Source: Cellulomonas fimi ATCC 484
Lineage (GTDB): Bacteria > Actinomycetota > Actinomycetes > Actinomycetales > Cellulomonadaceae
Direction: 5' to 3'
NCBI RefSeq assembly: GCF_000212695.1
Contig: NC_015514.1
Location: 2,046,001-2,110,000, forward strand
DNA: 64,000 nucleotides
The position numbers and the translations under genes were made by a program. Below, in pieces: positions 1 through 12,252 of this stretch; within the stretch, counting starts at the first letter, position 1, and each line of letters starts with the position of its first letter. Below the pieces are notes generated by a model, which worked only from the letters and a program-made list of their open reading frames with translations, ran no database searches and was not told where the DNA came from.

Positions 1-1
1 G

Positions 2-1654
<1,653 letters not shown>

Positions 1655-1780
1655 CGCTCTCGTCGCGGGCGGCGGCGCCCCCGGTCGGCCCGCCCGGCGT
1701 TCCATGCGTCTGCATGTGAGCCCGCGCACAGTCGGTGCGCGGCGGATGCCCGTCGGGCGGTCGTCGCTTACGCTGTCAGC

Positions 1781-1879
1781 CTGAAGGGGAGTACCCCACG
1801 AGCGAGCGTGTCGTCAGCACGGGACCACCGGTCCCCGGGGCGCTCGGCCCGAGCAGTTCCGGGTGGGGGAGACCTTCGG
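1781..1879 (+). promoter_or_regulatory. yybP-ykoY manganese riboswitch upstream of terC
   Basis: The leader of the TerC gene carries both signature strands of the yybP-ykoY (Mn2+) aptamer: GGGGAGTA at 1787-1794 and GGGGAGACC at 1866-1874. The flanking bases CTGAAGG (1781-1787) and CCTTCGG (1873-1879) pair to form the closing P1 stem, and GGGACC-ACC-GGTCCC (1821-1835) forms an internal hairpin. TerC/Alx-type exporters are a classical target of this riboswitch class, which turns expression on when manganese is high. The Shine-Dalgarno sequence GGAGGT (1901-1906) lies 21 bases after P1, so control of translation initiation is plausible. The class assignment is by motif recognition, not by a covariance search. 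Confidence 0.78.
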
Positions 1880-1913
1880 TACTCGACGTGTTCCCGTACC
1901 GGAGGTCATTCCT

Positions 1914-2927
1914 GTGGACGTTGCTGGCTGGGTGTGGGCGGTCACCGCTGCGGCGGTGGTGGGCCTGGTTCTCTTCGACTTCTTCGCGCACGTGCGGACG
2001 CCGCACGCCCCGACCTTCCAGGAGTCGGTGCGTTGGTCGGTGTTCTACATCGCGCTGGCGGTCGTGTTCGGCGTCGGCCTGGGCATGACGAGCGGCTGGG
2101 ACTTCGGGTCCGAGTACTTCGCCGGCTACGTGACCGAGAAGAGCCTGTCGGTCGACAACCTCTTCGTCTTCCTCATCATCATGACGAAGTTCGCGGTGCC
2201 GCGTGAGTACCAGCAGAAGGTGCTGCTGGTCGGTGTCGTCATCGCGCTCGTGCTGCGCACGGTGTTCATCCTCGCGGGCGCCGCGGCGATCGAGCAGTTC
2301 TCCTGGGTCTTCTACATCTTCGGCGCGTTCCTCGTGTACACGGCGGTCAAGCTGGCGCGCGAGCACCACGACCCCGACCACCCCGAGGACGAGAAGGCCG
2401 GCGACGGGTTCGCGGTCCGCACGTTCAAGCGTCTGCTGCCGACGGTCGACGAGTACCACGGCGACCGCCTCACCACGCGCATCGACGGCAAGCGGTTCTT
2501 CACGCCGATGCTCGTCGTCATGGTCGCGATCGGCTCGACGGACATCCTGTTCGCGCTCGACTCGATCCCCGCGATCTACGGCCTCACCGAGGAGCCGTAC
2601 ATCGTGTTCACGGCCAACGCGTTCGCGCTGCTCGGCCTGCGCCAGCTCTACTTCCTGATCGGCGGGCTGCTCGACCGCCTCGTGTACCTCTCGCAGGGCC
2701 TGTCGGTCATCCTCGGCTTCATCGGCGTCAAGCTCGTCCTGCACGCGCTGCACGTCAACGAGCTGCCGTTCATCAACGGTGGCGAGCACGTCGAGTGGGC
2801 GCCGGAGATCCCGACCTGGCTGTCGCTCAGCGTCATCCTCGGGACGCTCGCCGTCGCCACCGTGGCGAGCCTCGTCAAGACGCGCAACGACGCCCGGCTC
2901 GAGTCGGCCGGGGCGCCCCGGTCCTGA
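1914..2927 (+). CDS. TerC family integral membrane metal exporter
   Basis: TerC/Alx-family inner-membrane protein of 337 residues; members export Mn2+ or act in metal homeostasis and metal loading of exported enzymes. Start chosen at GTG 1914 because GGAGGT (1901-1906) sits 7 bases upstream; the frame also has an ATG at 1863, but that lies inside the riboswitch. About eight hydrophobic helices are visible. Typical family segments are SEYFAGYVTEKSLSVDNLFV and, in the second half, STDILFALDSIPAIYG, each with the conserved acidic residues thought to bind metal. The Mn2+ riboswitch in the leader supports a role in manganese efflux. Convergent with the YciI-like gene, from which a strong hairpin separates it. 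Confidence 0.92.
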   Translation: MDVAGWVWAVTAAAVVGLVLFDFFAHVRTPHAPTFQESVRWSVFYIALAVVFGVGLGMTSGWDFGSEYFAGYVTEKSLSVDNLFVFLIIMTKFAVPREYQQKVLLVGVVIALVLRTVFILAGAAAIEQFSWVFYIFGAFLVYTAVKLAREHHDPDHPEDEKAGDGFAVRTFKRLLPTVDEYHGDRLTTRIDGKRFFTPMLVVMVAIGSTDILFALDSIPAIYGLTEEPYIVFTANAFALLGLRQLYFLIGGLLDRLVYLSQGLSVILGFIGVKLVLHALHVNELPFINGGEHVEWAPEIPTWLSLSVILGTLAVATVASLVKTRNDARLESAGAPRS

Positions 2928-2932
2928 TCGCG

Positions 2933-2978
2933 CGCGAGCCCGGCGCCCGCACCTCCCGGTGCAGGGGCCGGGCTCGCG
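2933..2978. terminator. hairpin terminator between terC and the YciI-like gene
   Basis: A perfect 12-base inverted repeat (CGCGAGCCCGGC at 2933-2944, complement at 2967-2978) with a 22-base loop that itself can fold (CACC-TCCC-GGTG). No T-tract follows on either strand. It lies between two convergent genes, so it may act in both directions. Confidence 0.6.
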
Positions 2979-3002
2979 GCGTACGGCGGGCTGCCGGTCC
3001 GG

Positions 3003-3287
3003 TCAGGCGCTCCACGGGCCCAGGACGAGGTCCCACTGCCGCACGTCCGTCACGGCGACGACGCCCTCGCGCGCGAAGGGGTCGGCGGCGAGCAGCGCGT
3101 CGAGCGCGTCCCGGTCGTCGGCCCGGAACACGAGCAGCGCACCCGGCTCTCCGTCGGCGAACGGGCCGGAGCCCAGCAGGCGGCCCTCGTCCGCGAGGGT
3201 GGACAGGTAGGCGCGGTGCTCGGGACGGAAGGTGTCCCGCACGTCGGTCCGCTCGTCGTAGGTGTAGCGCACGGCATAGGTCGGCAT
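3003..3287 (-). CDS. YciI-like protein
   Basis: Small ferredoxin-like-fold protein of 94 residues matching the YciI/YCII family. The fold is an N-terminal beta strand (YAVRYTYDE), a helix, GRLLGSGPFADGEPGALLVF, and the C-terminal DPFAREGVVAVTDVRQWDLV. The family histidine and aspartate are plausible active-site residues (EHRAYLSTL and DPF), but the substrate is unknown for most members. On the minus strand a hexamer CAGGAT (3299-3294) precedes the ATG by 6 bases with no Shine-Dalgarno sequence, suggesting a leaderless transcript. Divergent from the acyl-CoA dehydrogenase gene, 47 bases away. Confidence 0.85.
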   Translation of the reverse strand: MPTYAVRYTYDERTDVRDTFRPEHRAYLSTLADEGRLLGSGPFADGEPGALLVFRADDRDALDALLAADPFAREGVVAVTDVRQWDLVLGPWSA

Positions 3288-3334
3288 GGCCCCATCCTGC
3301 CGGACCGGCCGCGCGGCGGTGGCAGAGTGACGGC

Positions 3335-4495
3335 ATGGCCCGCACGCTGCGCACCCTGCTCACCGACGACCTGCTGGAGCGGATCCGGGAGCGGGCGCCC
3401 GGGCACGACCGCGACAACACCTTCCCGTACGACGACCTGTCCGACCTGCGCGACGTGGGCTACCTGACGGCGTTCGTGCCGGAGCGGCTCGGGGGCGCAG
3501 GCCTGACGCTCGAGGAGGTCGCCCGGGAGCAGGCGCGGCTCGCCGGTGCGGCCCCCGCGACGGCCCTCGCGGTCAACATGCACCTCGTCGTCACGGGCCT
3601 CGCGGCGCTGCTCGTCGAGCGCGGGGACGCCGCGTTCGAGTTCGTGCTCGCCGACGCGGCCGCCGGCGAGGTCTTCGCCTTCGGCAACTCCGAGGCCGGG
3701 AACGACCTCGTGATGTTCGGCTCGAGGACCCGTGCCGAGCGGCAGCCCGACGGCGGCTACCGGTACTTCGGGACGAAGATCTTCACGTCGCTGTCTCCCG
3801 TGTGGACCCGGCTCGCGACGTTCGGACTTGACGACGCCGACCCCGACGACCCCCGGCTGGTGCACGGCGTCGTGGCGCGCGAGGACGGCGGCACCAGCGC
3901 GCGCGACGACTGGGACACGCTCGGGATGCGCGCGACGCAGTCCGCGACGACCGTGCTCGACGGTGCGTGGGCGCCCGCGGACCGCGTCTACCGGCGGCTG
4001 CCGCCCGGACCGAGCGCCGACCCGTTCGTGTTCGCCCTCTTCGCCGTCTTCGAGGTGCTGCTCGCCGCGGTCTACACCGGGATCGGTCGACGGGCGATCG
4101 AGGTGGCCGTCGCGACGACGCGCCGGCGGACCTCGATGAAGAACGACGGGCGGCCGTACGCGCAGGACCCCGACATCCGGTGGAAGGTGGCGGACGCGGC
4201 GCTGCTGCAGGACGGAGCCGAGCTGCAGGTGTTCGCGCTCGCCCGCGACGTGGACGAGCAGGCGGAGCACGGCGCACGCTGGTTCGCGCAGCTGGTCGGG
4301 GTCAAGGTCCGGGCGACCGAGACGGCCCGGCAGGTGGTCGACCTGGCGATCCGGGTGTCGGGGGGAGGGGCGTACTACACCGGCAGCGAGCTGGCGCGCC
4401 TCTACCGGGACGTGCTCGCCGGGATCTTCCACCCGTCGGACGACGAGTCCGCGCACGCGACCGTCGCGGCCTCCGTGCTCGGCCCGCTCGAGTAG
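3335..4495 (+). CDS. acyl-CoA dehydrogenase family protein
   Basis: FAD flavoprotein of 386 residues with the acyl-CoA dehydrogenase layout: an N-terminal helical domain (to about residue 115), a middle beta domain (FAFGNSEAGND, YRYFGTKIFTS, DTLGMRATQSATTVLDGAW) and a C-terminal four-helix domain ending in a conserved GGGAYYTGSELARLYRD segment. Such enzymes oxidise acyl-CoA thioesters; this divergent single copy could serve a secondary substrate rather than beta-oxidation, and no electron-transfer or thiolase genes are nearby. The start at ATG 3335 fits the family N-terminus; CAGAGT lies 6 bases upstream, a leaderless arrangement. Upstream open sequence in the same frame overlaps the divergent YciI-like gene and is rejected. 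Confidence 0.85.
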   Translation: MARTLRTLLTDDLLERIRERAPGHDRDNTFPYDDLSDLRDVGYLTAFVPERLGGAGLTLEEVAREQARLAGAAPATALAVNMHLVVTGLAALLVERGDAAFEFVLADAAAGEVFAFGNSEAGNDLVMFGSRTRAERQPDGGYRYFGTKIFTSLSPVWTRLATFGLDDADPDDPRLVHGVVAREDGGTSARDDWDTLGMRATQSATTVLDGAWAPADRVYRRLPPGPSADPFVFALFAVFEVLLAAVYTGIGRRAIEVAVATTRRRTSMKNDGRPYAQDPDIRWKVADAALLQDGAELQVFALARDVDEQAEHGARWFAQLVGVKVRATETARQVVDLAIRVSGGGAYYTGSELARLYRDVLAGIFHPSDDESAHATVAASVLGPLE

Positions 4496-4541
4496 CCCCC
4501 GACGGGCGCTGCGCCGCGGCGTGCCGTCCCGGACGGTCGCG

Positions 4542-5246
4542 TCACCAGCCGCGGGCGCGCCACTCGGCGAGGTGCGGGCGCTCCGCGCCGAGCGTCGTGT
4601 CGGCACCGTGGCCCGGGTACACCCACGTCTCGTCGCCGAGCCGGTCGAAGACGCGGCGCTCCACGTCCTCCAGGAGCCGGGCGAACCGGCCGGCGTCGCC
4701 ACCCGTCGCGCCGACGCCACCCGGGAACAGCGAGTCGCCGGTGAACAGGTGCGCGCGCCCGGCGACCGCGTCGGGCGCCTGCACGCGCTCGGGCTCGCGG
4801 TAGAGCAGCGCGACCGACCCCTCGGTGTGCCCCCGCAGCGCCACGACCTCGAGCACCGCGTGCCCGACCGCCAGCACGTCGCCGTCGTGCAGCGGCCGCC
4901 GGACGGGGACACCCGTCGCCGCCGTGATCGCCGCCGCGTCGGCGGCCCCGGCCGCGGTCGTCGCACCCGTGACCGCGACGACGGACGCGAGCGCGCGGTG
5001 GTGGTCGGCGTGCTGGTGCGTCGTCACGACGACGTCGAGCCGCGCCGAGCCCGTGCCCTCGCGCACGAGCGCGAGCAGGCGGTCGGGCTCGTCCGCGGCG
5101 TCGACGAGGAGCTGGGCCTGCTCGCGGCGGCAGGTGAGGAGGTAGGCGGCGTTGTCCATGGGCCCGACGCTGACCTTGCGGATCTCGACCTCGTCGAGGA
5201 CCCGCACGTCCGCGGGGCCGCCCCGCGTCACGTCGCCCGTGTACAT
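4542..5246 (-). CDS. MBL-fold metallo-hydrolase
   Basis: Metallo-beta-lactamase-fold hydrolase of 234 residues, glyoxalase-II-like. The metal-binding signature is clear: THQHADHH with H77, H79, D81 and H82, then RGHTEGS, LFTGDSLFPGG (bridging aspartate) and the C-terminal YPGHG. Such enzymes hydrolyse thioesters such as S-lactoyl-glutathione or mycothiol analogues; the real substrate cannot be read from sequence. The ATG at 5246 lies only 4 bases after the stop of the GH15 gene on the same strand, so the two are probably co-transcribed. Confidence 0.88.
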   Translation of the reverse strand: MYTGDVTRGGPADVRVLDEVEIRKVSVGPMDNAAYLLTCRREQAQLLVDAADEPDRLLALVREGTGSARLDVVVTTHQHADHHRALASVVAVTGATTAAGAADAAAITAATGVPVRRPLHDGDVLAVGHAVLEVVALRGHTEGSVALLYREPERVQAPDAVAGRAHLFTGDSLFPGGVGATGGDAGRFARLLEDVERRVFDRLGDETWVYPGHGADTTLGAERPHLAEWRARGW

Positions 5247-5250
5247 GCGC

Positions 5251-7101
5251 TCATCGTCCCGCGTCGGCGCGCGGGCGTCCCGTCCGCTCGAGCGCGAAGT
5301 CGTGGCTGTGCACGGCCCGCACGAGCGCCAGGTGCGAGAGGGCCTGCGGGACGTTGCCGGCCATCCGGTCGCCGGCGGGGTCGTACTGCTCGGCGAGCAG
5401 CCCGACGTCGTTCGCGAGCGCGGTCAGCCGGTCGAGCAGTGCCGTCGACCCGTCGACGTCATCCAGGCGCGCGAGCGCGTCCGCGAGCCAGAACGAGCAC
5501 GCGAGGAAGGCGTGCTCGCCGCCGTGCAGACCGTCGTCGGTGCGGGACGTCGGGTAGCGCCGCAGCAGGCCGGGGGCGATCTCGAGCTCCGCACGCACGG
5601 CCTCCACGGTCGCGCGCAGCCTCGGGTCGTCGGGCGGGAGGAACCCGACCTGGAGCAGCTGGAGGAGCGCCGCGTCGGTGTGCTGCGCACCGTACGCCTG
5701 CACGAAGGTCCCGCGGTCGGGGTCCCAGCCGTGCGCGAGGACGTCCGCGTGGATCTCGTCGCGGGCCGCCCTCCAGCGCTCCACCGGCCCCTCCAACCCG
5801 TGCCGCTCGACGCCGCGCACGGCCCGGTCGACCGCAGCCCACGCCATGACCTTCGAGTGCACGAAGTGCTGCGGCTCGCCGCGCACCTCCCAGATGCCGC
5901 GGTCCGGCTGCCGCCAGTGCGTCAGGAGCTCCTCGACGAGGTGGCGCTGCAGCGACCACGAGTCGTCGCTCTCCGTCAGGCCGCACTCGCGCGCGAGCTC
6001 GAGCGCGCACATGACCTCGCCCAGGACGTCGTTCTGCACCTGCCCGACGGCGGCGTTGCCGACGCGCACGGGACGCGAGCCCGCGTACCCGGGGAGGTGG
6101 TCGAGCTCGCGCTCGGGCAGGTCCCGGCCGCCGTCGACGCGGTACATGATCTGCAGGTCCGCGGGGTCGCCGGCGACGGCGCGCAGCAGCCAGTCCCGCC
6201 ACTGCGTCGCCTCGTCCCGGTACCCGTGCTCCAGCAGGGCCTCGAGCGTCATCGCCGCGTCCCGCAGCCAGCAGTAGCGGTAGTCCCAGTTCCGCTCGCC
6301 GCCGAAGTCCTCCGGCAGCGACGTCGTGGCGGCCGCGACGATGCCGCCCGTCTCGATGTCCGTGAGCAGCCGCAGCACCAGGAGCGAGCGCACGACCGCG
6401 TCGCGGTACGAGCCCCGGTAGGACGCGGACCGTGCCCACAGGCCCCAGACGACACGGGTGCGGTCGAGCCGGTCGGGGACCGTGAGCCGTGGGGGCAGCG
6501 GCTCCCACGAGTGCGTCCACGTCAGCGACAGGTCGACGGCGTCGCCGGCGTCCAGGCGGAACGCGTCGCGGTGGCGGTGGTCCGTGTGCGTCGGCAGCCG
6601 GTCCCCGCGCAGCAGCAGGGCGTCCGGACCGGCGACGGCCCGGATCGCCGGCAGCCCGTCGTCGTCGGTCACGCGGTGCACCCACGGCTCGATGGAGCCG
6701 TACCCGAACCGCACGACCCACTCGTGGCGGACCTCGACGTACCCCCGGGTGCACTCCACGCGCCGGACGACGTCGGCGCGTCCGTCGGCCATCGGCATGG
6801 CGTCGACGACGACGGCCGTCCCGGTCGGCGTCGTGTAGGTCGTCTCCAGGACGAACGAGTCCTCGAGGTAGCGCCGTGTGATCTCGGTCGCGTCGGCGAC
6901 CGTCAGCAGCCACCGTCCGTGGTCGGACGTCCCGAGGAGGCGGGCGAAGCACGCCGCGCTGTCGAACGAGGGCAGGCACAGCCAGTCGAGGGACCCGAAC
7001 CGCGAGACCAGGGCGACGGAGCGCCCGTCTCCGAGGGCGGCGTACTCGGCGACGGGGGCGGCGTCGTCGGGTCCCGGGGCGTGGTCGAGGGGGGAGCTCA
7101 T
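5251..7101 (-). CDS. glycoside hydrolase family 15 protein (glucoamylase/trehalase-like)
   Basis: Inverting alpha-glucosidase of the GH15 family, 616 residues. Visible: the N-terminal beta-sandwich opening ([30 protein letters not shown]), then the (alpha/alpha)6 barrel with [40 protein letters not shown] and, late in the chain, [12 protein letters not shown]. No signal peptide is seen, so the protein is probably cytoplasmic, as for many actinobacterial GH15 enzymes acting on trehalose or maltooligosaccharides. Family members of this type include mycobacterial trehalases as well as glucoamylases, so the substrate is open. The ATG at 7101 has CATGCT upstream on the minus strand, divergent from uvrA. 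Confidence 0.88.
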   Translation of the reverse strand: MSSPLDHAPGPDDAAPVAEYAALGDGRSVALVSRFGSLDWLCLPSFDSAACFARLLGTSDHGRWLLTVADATEITRRYLEDSFVLETTYTTPTGTAVVVDAMPMADGRADVVRRVECTRGYVEVRHEWVVRFGYGSIEPWVHRVTDDDGLPAIRAVAGPDALLLRGDRLPTHTDHRHRDAFRLDAGDAVDLSLTWTHSWEPLPPRLTVPDRLDRTRVVWGLWARSASYRGSYRDAVVRSLLVLRLLTDIETGGIVAAATTSLPEDFGGERNWDYRYCWLRDAAMTLEALLEHGYRDEATQWRDWLLRAVAGDPADLQIMYRVDGGRDLPERELDHLPGYAGSRPVRVGNAAVGQVQNDVLGEVMCALELARECGLTESDDSWSLQRHLVEELLTHWRQPDRGIWEVRGEPQHFVHSKVMAWAAVDRAVRGVERHGLEGPVERWRAARDEIHADVLAHGWDPDRGTFVQAYGAQHTDAALLQLLQVGFLPPDDPRLRATVEAVRAELEIAPGLLRRYPTSRTDDGLHGGEHAFLACSFWLADALARLDDVDGSTALLDRLTALANDVGLLAEQYDPAGDRMAGNVPQALSHLALVRAVHSHDFALERTGRPRADAGR

Positions 7102-7159
7102 GGGTCCTCAGCATGCGGGCGGGGGCGCCTCACGGCACGCCGACCGGCGTTCGCCGACG

Positions 7160-7175
7160 TCGAACACGTGTGCGA
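7160..7175 (+). promoter_or_regulatory. LexA-type SOS box upstream of uvrA
   Basis: TCGAACACGTGTGCGA matches the actinobacterial LexA operator TCGAAC-N4-GTTCGA at 11 of 12 fixed positions (one G for T in the right arm). It ends 30 bases before the uvrA start and overlaps where the -35 element of the uvrA promoter would be, the expected place for repression. uvrA is a classical SOS gene. Confidence 0.72.
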
Positions 7176-7192
7176 CTGTCAGAGGCGCCACG

Positions 7193-7198
7193 TAGACT
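7193..7198 (+). promoter_or_regulatory. -10 hexamer of a leaderless uvrA promoter
   Basis: TAGACT fits the actinobacterial TANNNT -10 consensus. It is followed by 7 bases and then the GTG of uvrA, so transcription would begin at the start codon itself; no Shine-Dalgarno sequence is present. Confidence 0.6.
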
Positions 7199-7205
7199 TC
7201 CCGGC

Positions 7206-10079
<2,874 letters not shown>

Positions 10080-10099
10080 CCGGCCGAACGCGTGCCTGC

Positions 10100-10190
10100 G
10101 CACGGAGCGGCCGCACGGAGCAGGCACGCAGAGCACGGGTACCGAGCAGGCTCACGGACCACGCTCACGGAGCAGGCTCACGGAGCAGGC
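10100..10190. repeat. short tandem repeat (13-base unit) downstream of uvrA
   Basis: Two exact head-to-tail copies of GCTCACGGAGCAG (10163-10175 and 10176-10188) preceded by a copy with two changes (10150-10162) and by looser CACGGAGC units from 10100. It sits in the 212-base gap between the convergent uvrA and osmC genes. No frame on either strand looks like a conserved protein. Confidence 0.7.
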
Positions 10191-10291
10191 GCGGCCACGA
10201 CTGCCGTGGGCGCCCGCCGAGAGGCGGTGCGTCGGACGGCGGGCGGAGCCGTCCCGGGCGGGCGCGTCGGACCGCGTGCGCCTCGACGGGC

Positions 10292-10858
10292 TCAGCCGGC
10301 CGGCGGTGCGAGCGTGTCGGCGTGCGCGCCGCCGGCGGCCGAGGCGACGGCGGCCCGCGGCGCGGCGAAACGCACGGTCGCGGGCTCGTGGCGGACGGGG
10401 AAGTTCACCGACCGTGCGATGAAGCAGTGCTCGCGCGTCGCGTGGTGCAGCCCCGCCAGCACGGCGTCGGTGACGGGCGACCCGTCGGGAAGGTGGTGGC
10501 CGCGCGCGACGACGACTCGCGGCCGCAGCACGACCTCGGTGAACTGGCCGTGCCCGGCCGCCTCGACGCGCATGGTCCCGCTCGCCTCGTCGGTGTAGGC
10601 GACGACCACCACGCCCGCCGCCGAGGCGAGGTGCAGGAACCACAGCATGTGGCACTGGGCGATCGACGCGACGAACAGCTCCTCGGGCGAGTACCGGGCC
10701 GGGTCGCCGCGGAACGCCGGGTCGGACGAGCCCGGCAGCGCAGGCTTCGACCCGATCTGCACGTCGTGGTCGCGACTGTACGAGGTGTAGCTCGCGGTGC
10801 CGACGGCACCGGCTCCCGTCCAGGTGACGCCGATCGAGTACGTGTGCAAGGGCCCCAT
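10292..10858 (-). CDS. OsmC family peroxiredoxin-like protein
   Basis: OsmC/Ohr-type hydroperoxide-reducing protein, 188 residues. The family layout is visible: an N-terminal beta sheet (YSIGVTWTGAGAVGT), GDPARYSPEELFVASIAQCH carrying the first redox cysteine C69, a long central helix, and the second cysteine C145 in REHCFIARSVNFPV. These two thiols reduce organic peroxides with dithiol donors. The last ~25 residues are alanine-rich and probably flexible. On the minus strand TACGGT ends 6 bases before the ATG at 10858, again a leaderless arrangement. The frame stays open far upstream through a different gene's antisense strand, which is not coding. Confidence 0.9.
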   Translation of the reverse strand: MGPLHTYSIGVTWTGAGAVGTASYTSYSRDHDVQIGSKPALPGSSDPAFRGDPARYSPEELFVASIAQCHMLWFLHLASAAGVVVVAYTDEASGTMRVEAAGHGQFTEVVLRPRVVVARGHHLPDGSPVTDAVLAGLHHATREHCFIARSVNFPVRHEPATVRFAAPRAAVASAAGGAHADTLAPPAG

Positions 10859-11001
10859 GCGGTCACCGTAGCCCGCGTCGCCGACGCTCGCCGGGTCCTC
10901 GCCGCGCCCGCCGCGCAGGGCTTCCGCCCCTCGTGCCGGGGCGGTCCGTCCGGGCGACGCTCCGGGTCGGGCGGGGCGCGCCAGGTCGCTGACGGCCGTC
11001 G

Positions 11002-12057
11002 TCAGCGCGGGTCCGGGGCCGTGCCCGTCGGGGTGGTCCGAAGCCCGTCGACCCGCGTCGCGCCGGCGGCGACCCCGGTGACCTCGGAGACCGGACCGCG
11101 CCCCGCGGCCAGCAGCGACCGCCGCAGCAGCTCGAGCGACGGGGGAAGCTCGAGGACCGGGACCGCCCCGACCTCGACGAGCTCCGGGCGCAGGGAGTGG
11201 GGGACGAGCTCGGGCCGTGCCGACAGGTGGCGGCGCAGCGCGCGCATCCCCCGGGTGTACGCGCGCTCCATCCCGCGGGTCTGCAGCGGCAGCCCGGGCG
11301 GGCGGGCCGTGCCGTCGGCGTCGCGCAGGCCGTGCGCGGACACCCACATCGCGTGCACCGTGCCGCCGGTGAGCCCGGCGACCAGCTCGGCCCGGACGGT
11401 GAGCCAGTCCCGGACCGCCGCGGCCGATCCGGGCGGCAGGAGGAGCTCGCGCCCGTCGGTCGGGGCACGCAGCGTGCGACCGTCGGCAGAGGCGTCCTCG
11501 ACCCGCATCCCGACGAGAGCGGTCGGCCCGGCGGGGTCGGCCGCCATGACGGCGAGCACGGCGAGCAGGCGCGTGCGCGTCGGGACCGGAGGCGCGGGCG
11601 TGTCCGTGAGCGCCCGCAGCAGGTCCTCGACGGCCCGGCGCGGGATGACGGGCCGCAGCGCGGGCGCCGTGTGCGTGTGCGGGGGAGCGGGGAGCGAGGC
11701 GTCGGACGCGAGCGCGCGCAGGGCGGCGGCGCGAGCGCGGGCCGACGCCGCCGATCGGGCGCCGTCGGGCCGCTCGGGGCGGGCGAGCGCCCCGCCCGCC
11801 GCCCACGGCAGGTACCACGCGACGAACTCGGGCGACGCGAGCTCGGCGGTGGGCACGTCGTCCACGGAGCGGGCGAGCGCTGCCGGGTCGGTGCCGGCGA
11901 CCTGCTCCGGGGTGGGGGAGGGGCCGTGCAGCCGCGCGAGTGCGGCCCCCGTCAGGGCCTGGCGCAGCGCCCAGCGACGCTGCCGCAGCAGGGACGCGGA
12001 CGCCCCGGACGCGGCGAGGGTTGCGAGGTGGCGCTCGATCGCCCAGGCTGCCTGCAT
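11002..12057 (-). CDS. tyrosine-recombinase-like protein lacking catalytic residues
   Basis: Protein of 351 residues, not confidently assigned. The N-terminal half has a helical segment (AIERHLATLAASGASASLLR) like the core-binding domain of phage integrases. The C-terminal part reads like the strand-helix order of XerC/D: RTRLLAVLAVMAADP, ALVGMRVEDASADGRTLRAP, ELLLPPGSAAAVRDWLTV, GMERAYTRGMRALRRHL. Where active recombinases have Arg in GxRxSE, the HxLRH box and the final Tyr, these residues are absent, so DNA cleavage is unlikely. It may be a DNA-binding relic. ATG 12057 is chosen as start; TATCAT lies 8 bases upstream on the minus strand. Upstream is a divergent intergenic region shared with uvrC. 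Confidence 0.55.
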   Translation of the reverse strand: MQAAWAIERHLATLAASGASASLLRQRRWALRQALTGAALARLHGPSPTPEQVAGTDPAALARSVDDVPTAELASPEFVAWYLPWAAGGALARPERPDGARSAASARARAAALRALASDASLPAPPHTHTAPALRPVIPRRAVEDLLRALTDTPAPPVPTRTRLLAVLAVMAADPAGPTALVGMRVEDASADGRTLRAPTDGRELLLPPGSAAAVRDWLTVRAELVAGLTGGTVHAMWVSAHGLRDADGTARPPGLPLQTRGMERAYTRGMRALRRHLSARPELVPHSLRPELVEVGAVPVLELPPSLELLRRSLLAAGRGPVSEVTGVAAGATRVDGLRTTPTGTAPDPR

Positions 12058-12148
12058 GGGTGCAGATGATAACAGGCCATTGCCTATCAGTCGCCCACCA
12101 CCGCCGTGCAACTCGCCTCATCCCTCCGCCGCACCACTCCGCAGGGAA

Positions 12149-12197
12149 GCCTGGACGCACCAGAGGATCTCTCCGCACCCGGATGCCTGGACGCACC
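12149..12197. repeat. 13-base direct repeat upstream of uvrC
   Basis: GCCTGGACGCACC occurs at 12149-12161 and again at 12185-12197, 36 bases apart. It lies in the 195-base divergent region between the recombinase-like gene and uvrC. The spacing is not a whole number of typical helical turns, and no binding protein can be named. Confidence 0.5.
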
Positions 12198-12252
12198 CGG
12201 AGGACAATCGGCGGGCCCGAAGCTGTCGGAAGCAACGCCTAGGCTCGTGGGC

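Noticed and set aside
4496..4541. Terminator between the acyl-CoA dehydrogenase and MBL genes
   Set aside because: CCGTCCCGGACGG is a palindrome with almost no loop and no longer stem could be built, so a hairpin terminator is not supported.
10100..10190. CRISPR-like array
   Set aside because: The units are only 13 bases, head to tail without spacers of regular length, and no cas genes are nearby.
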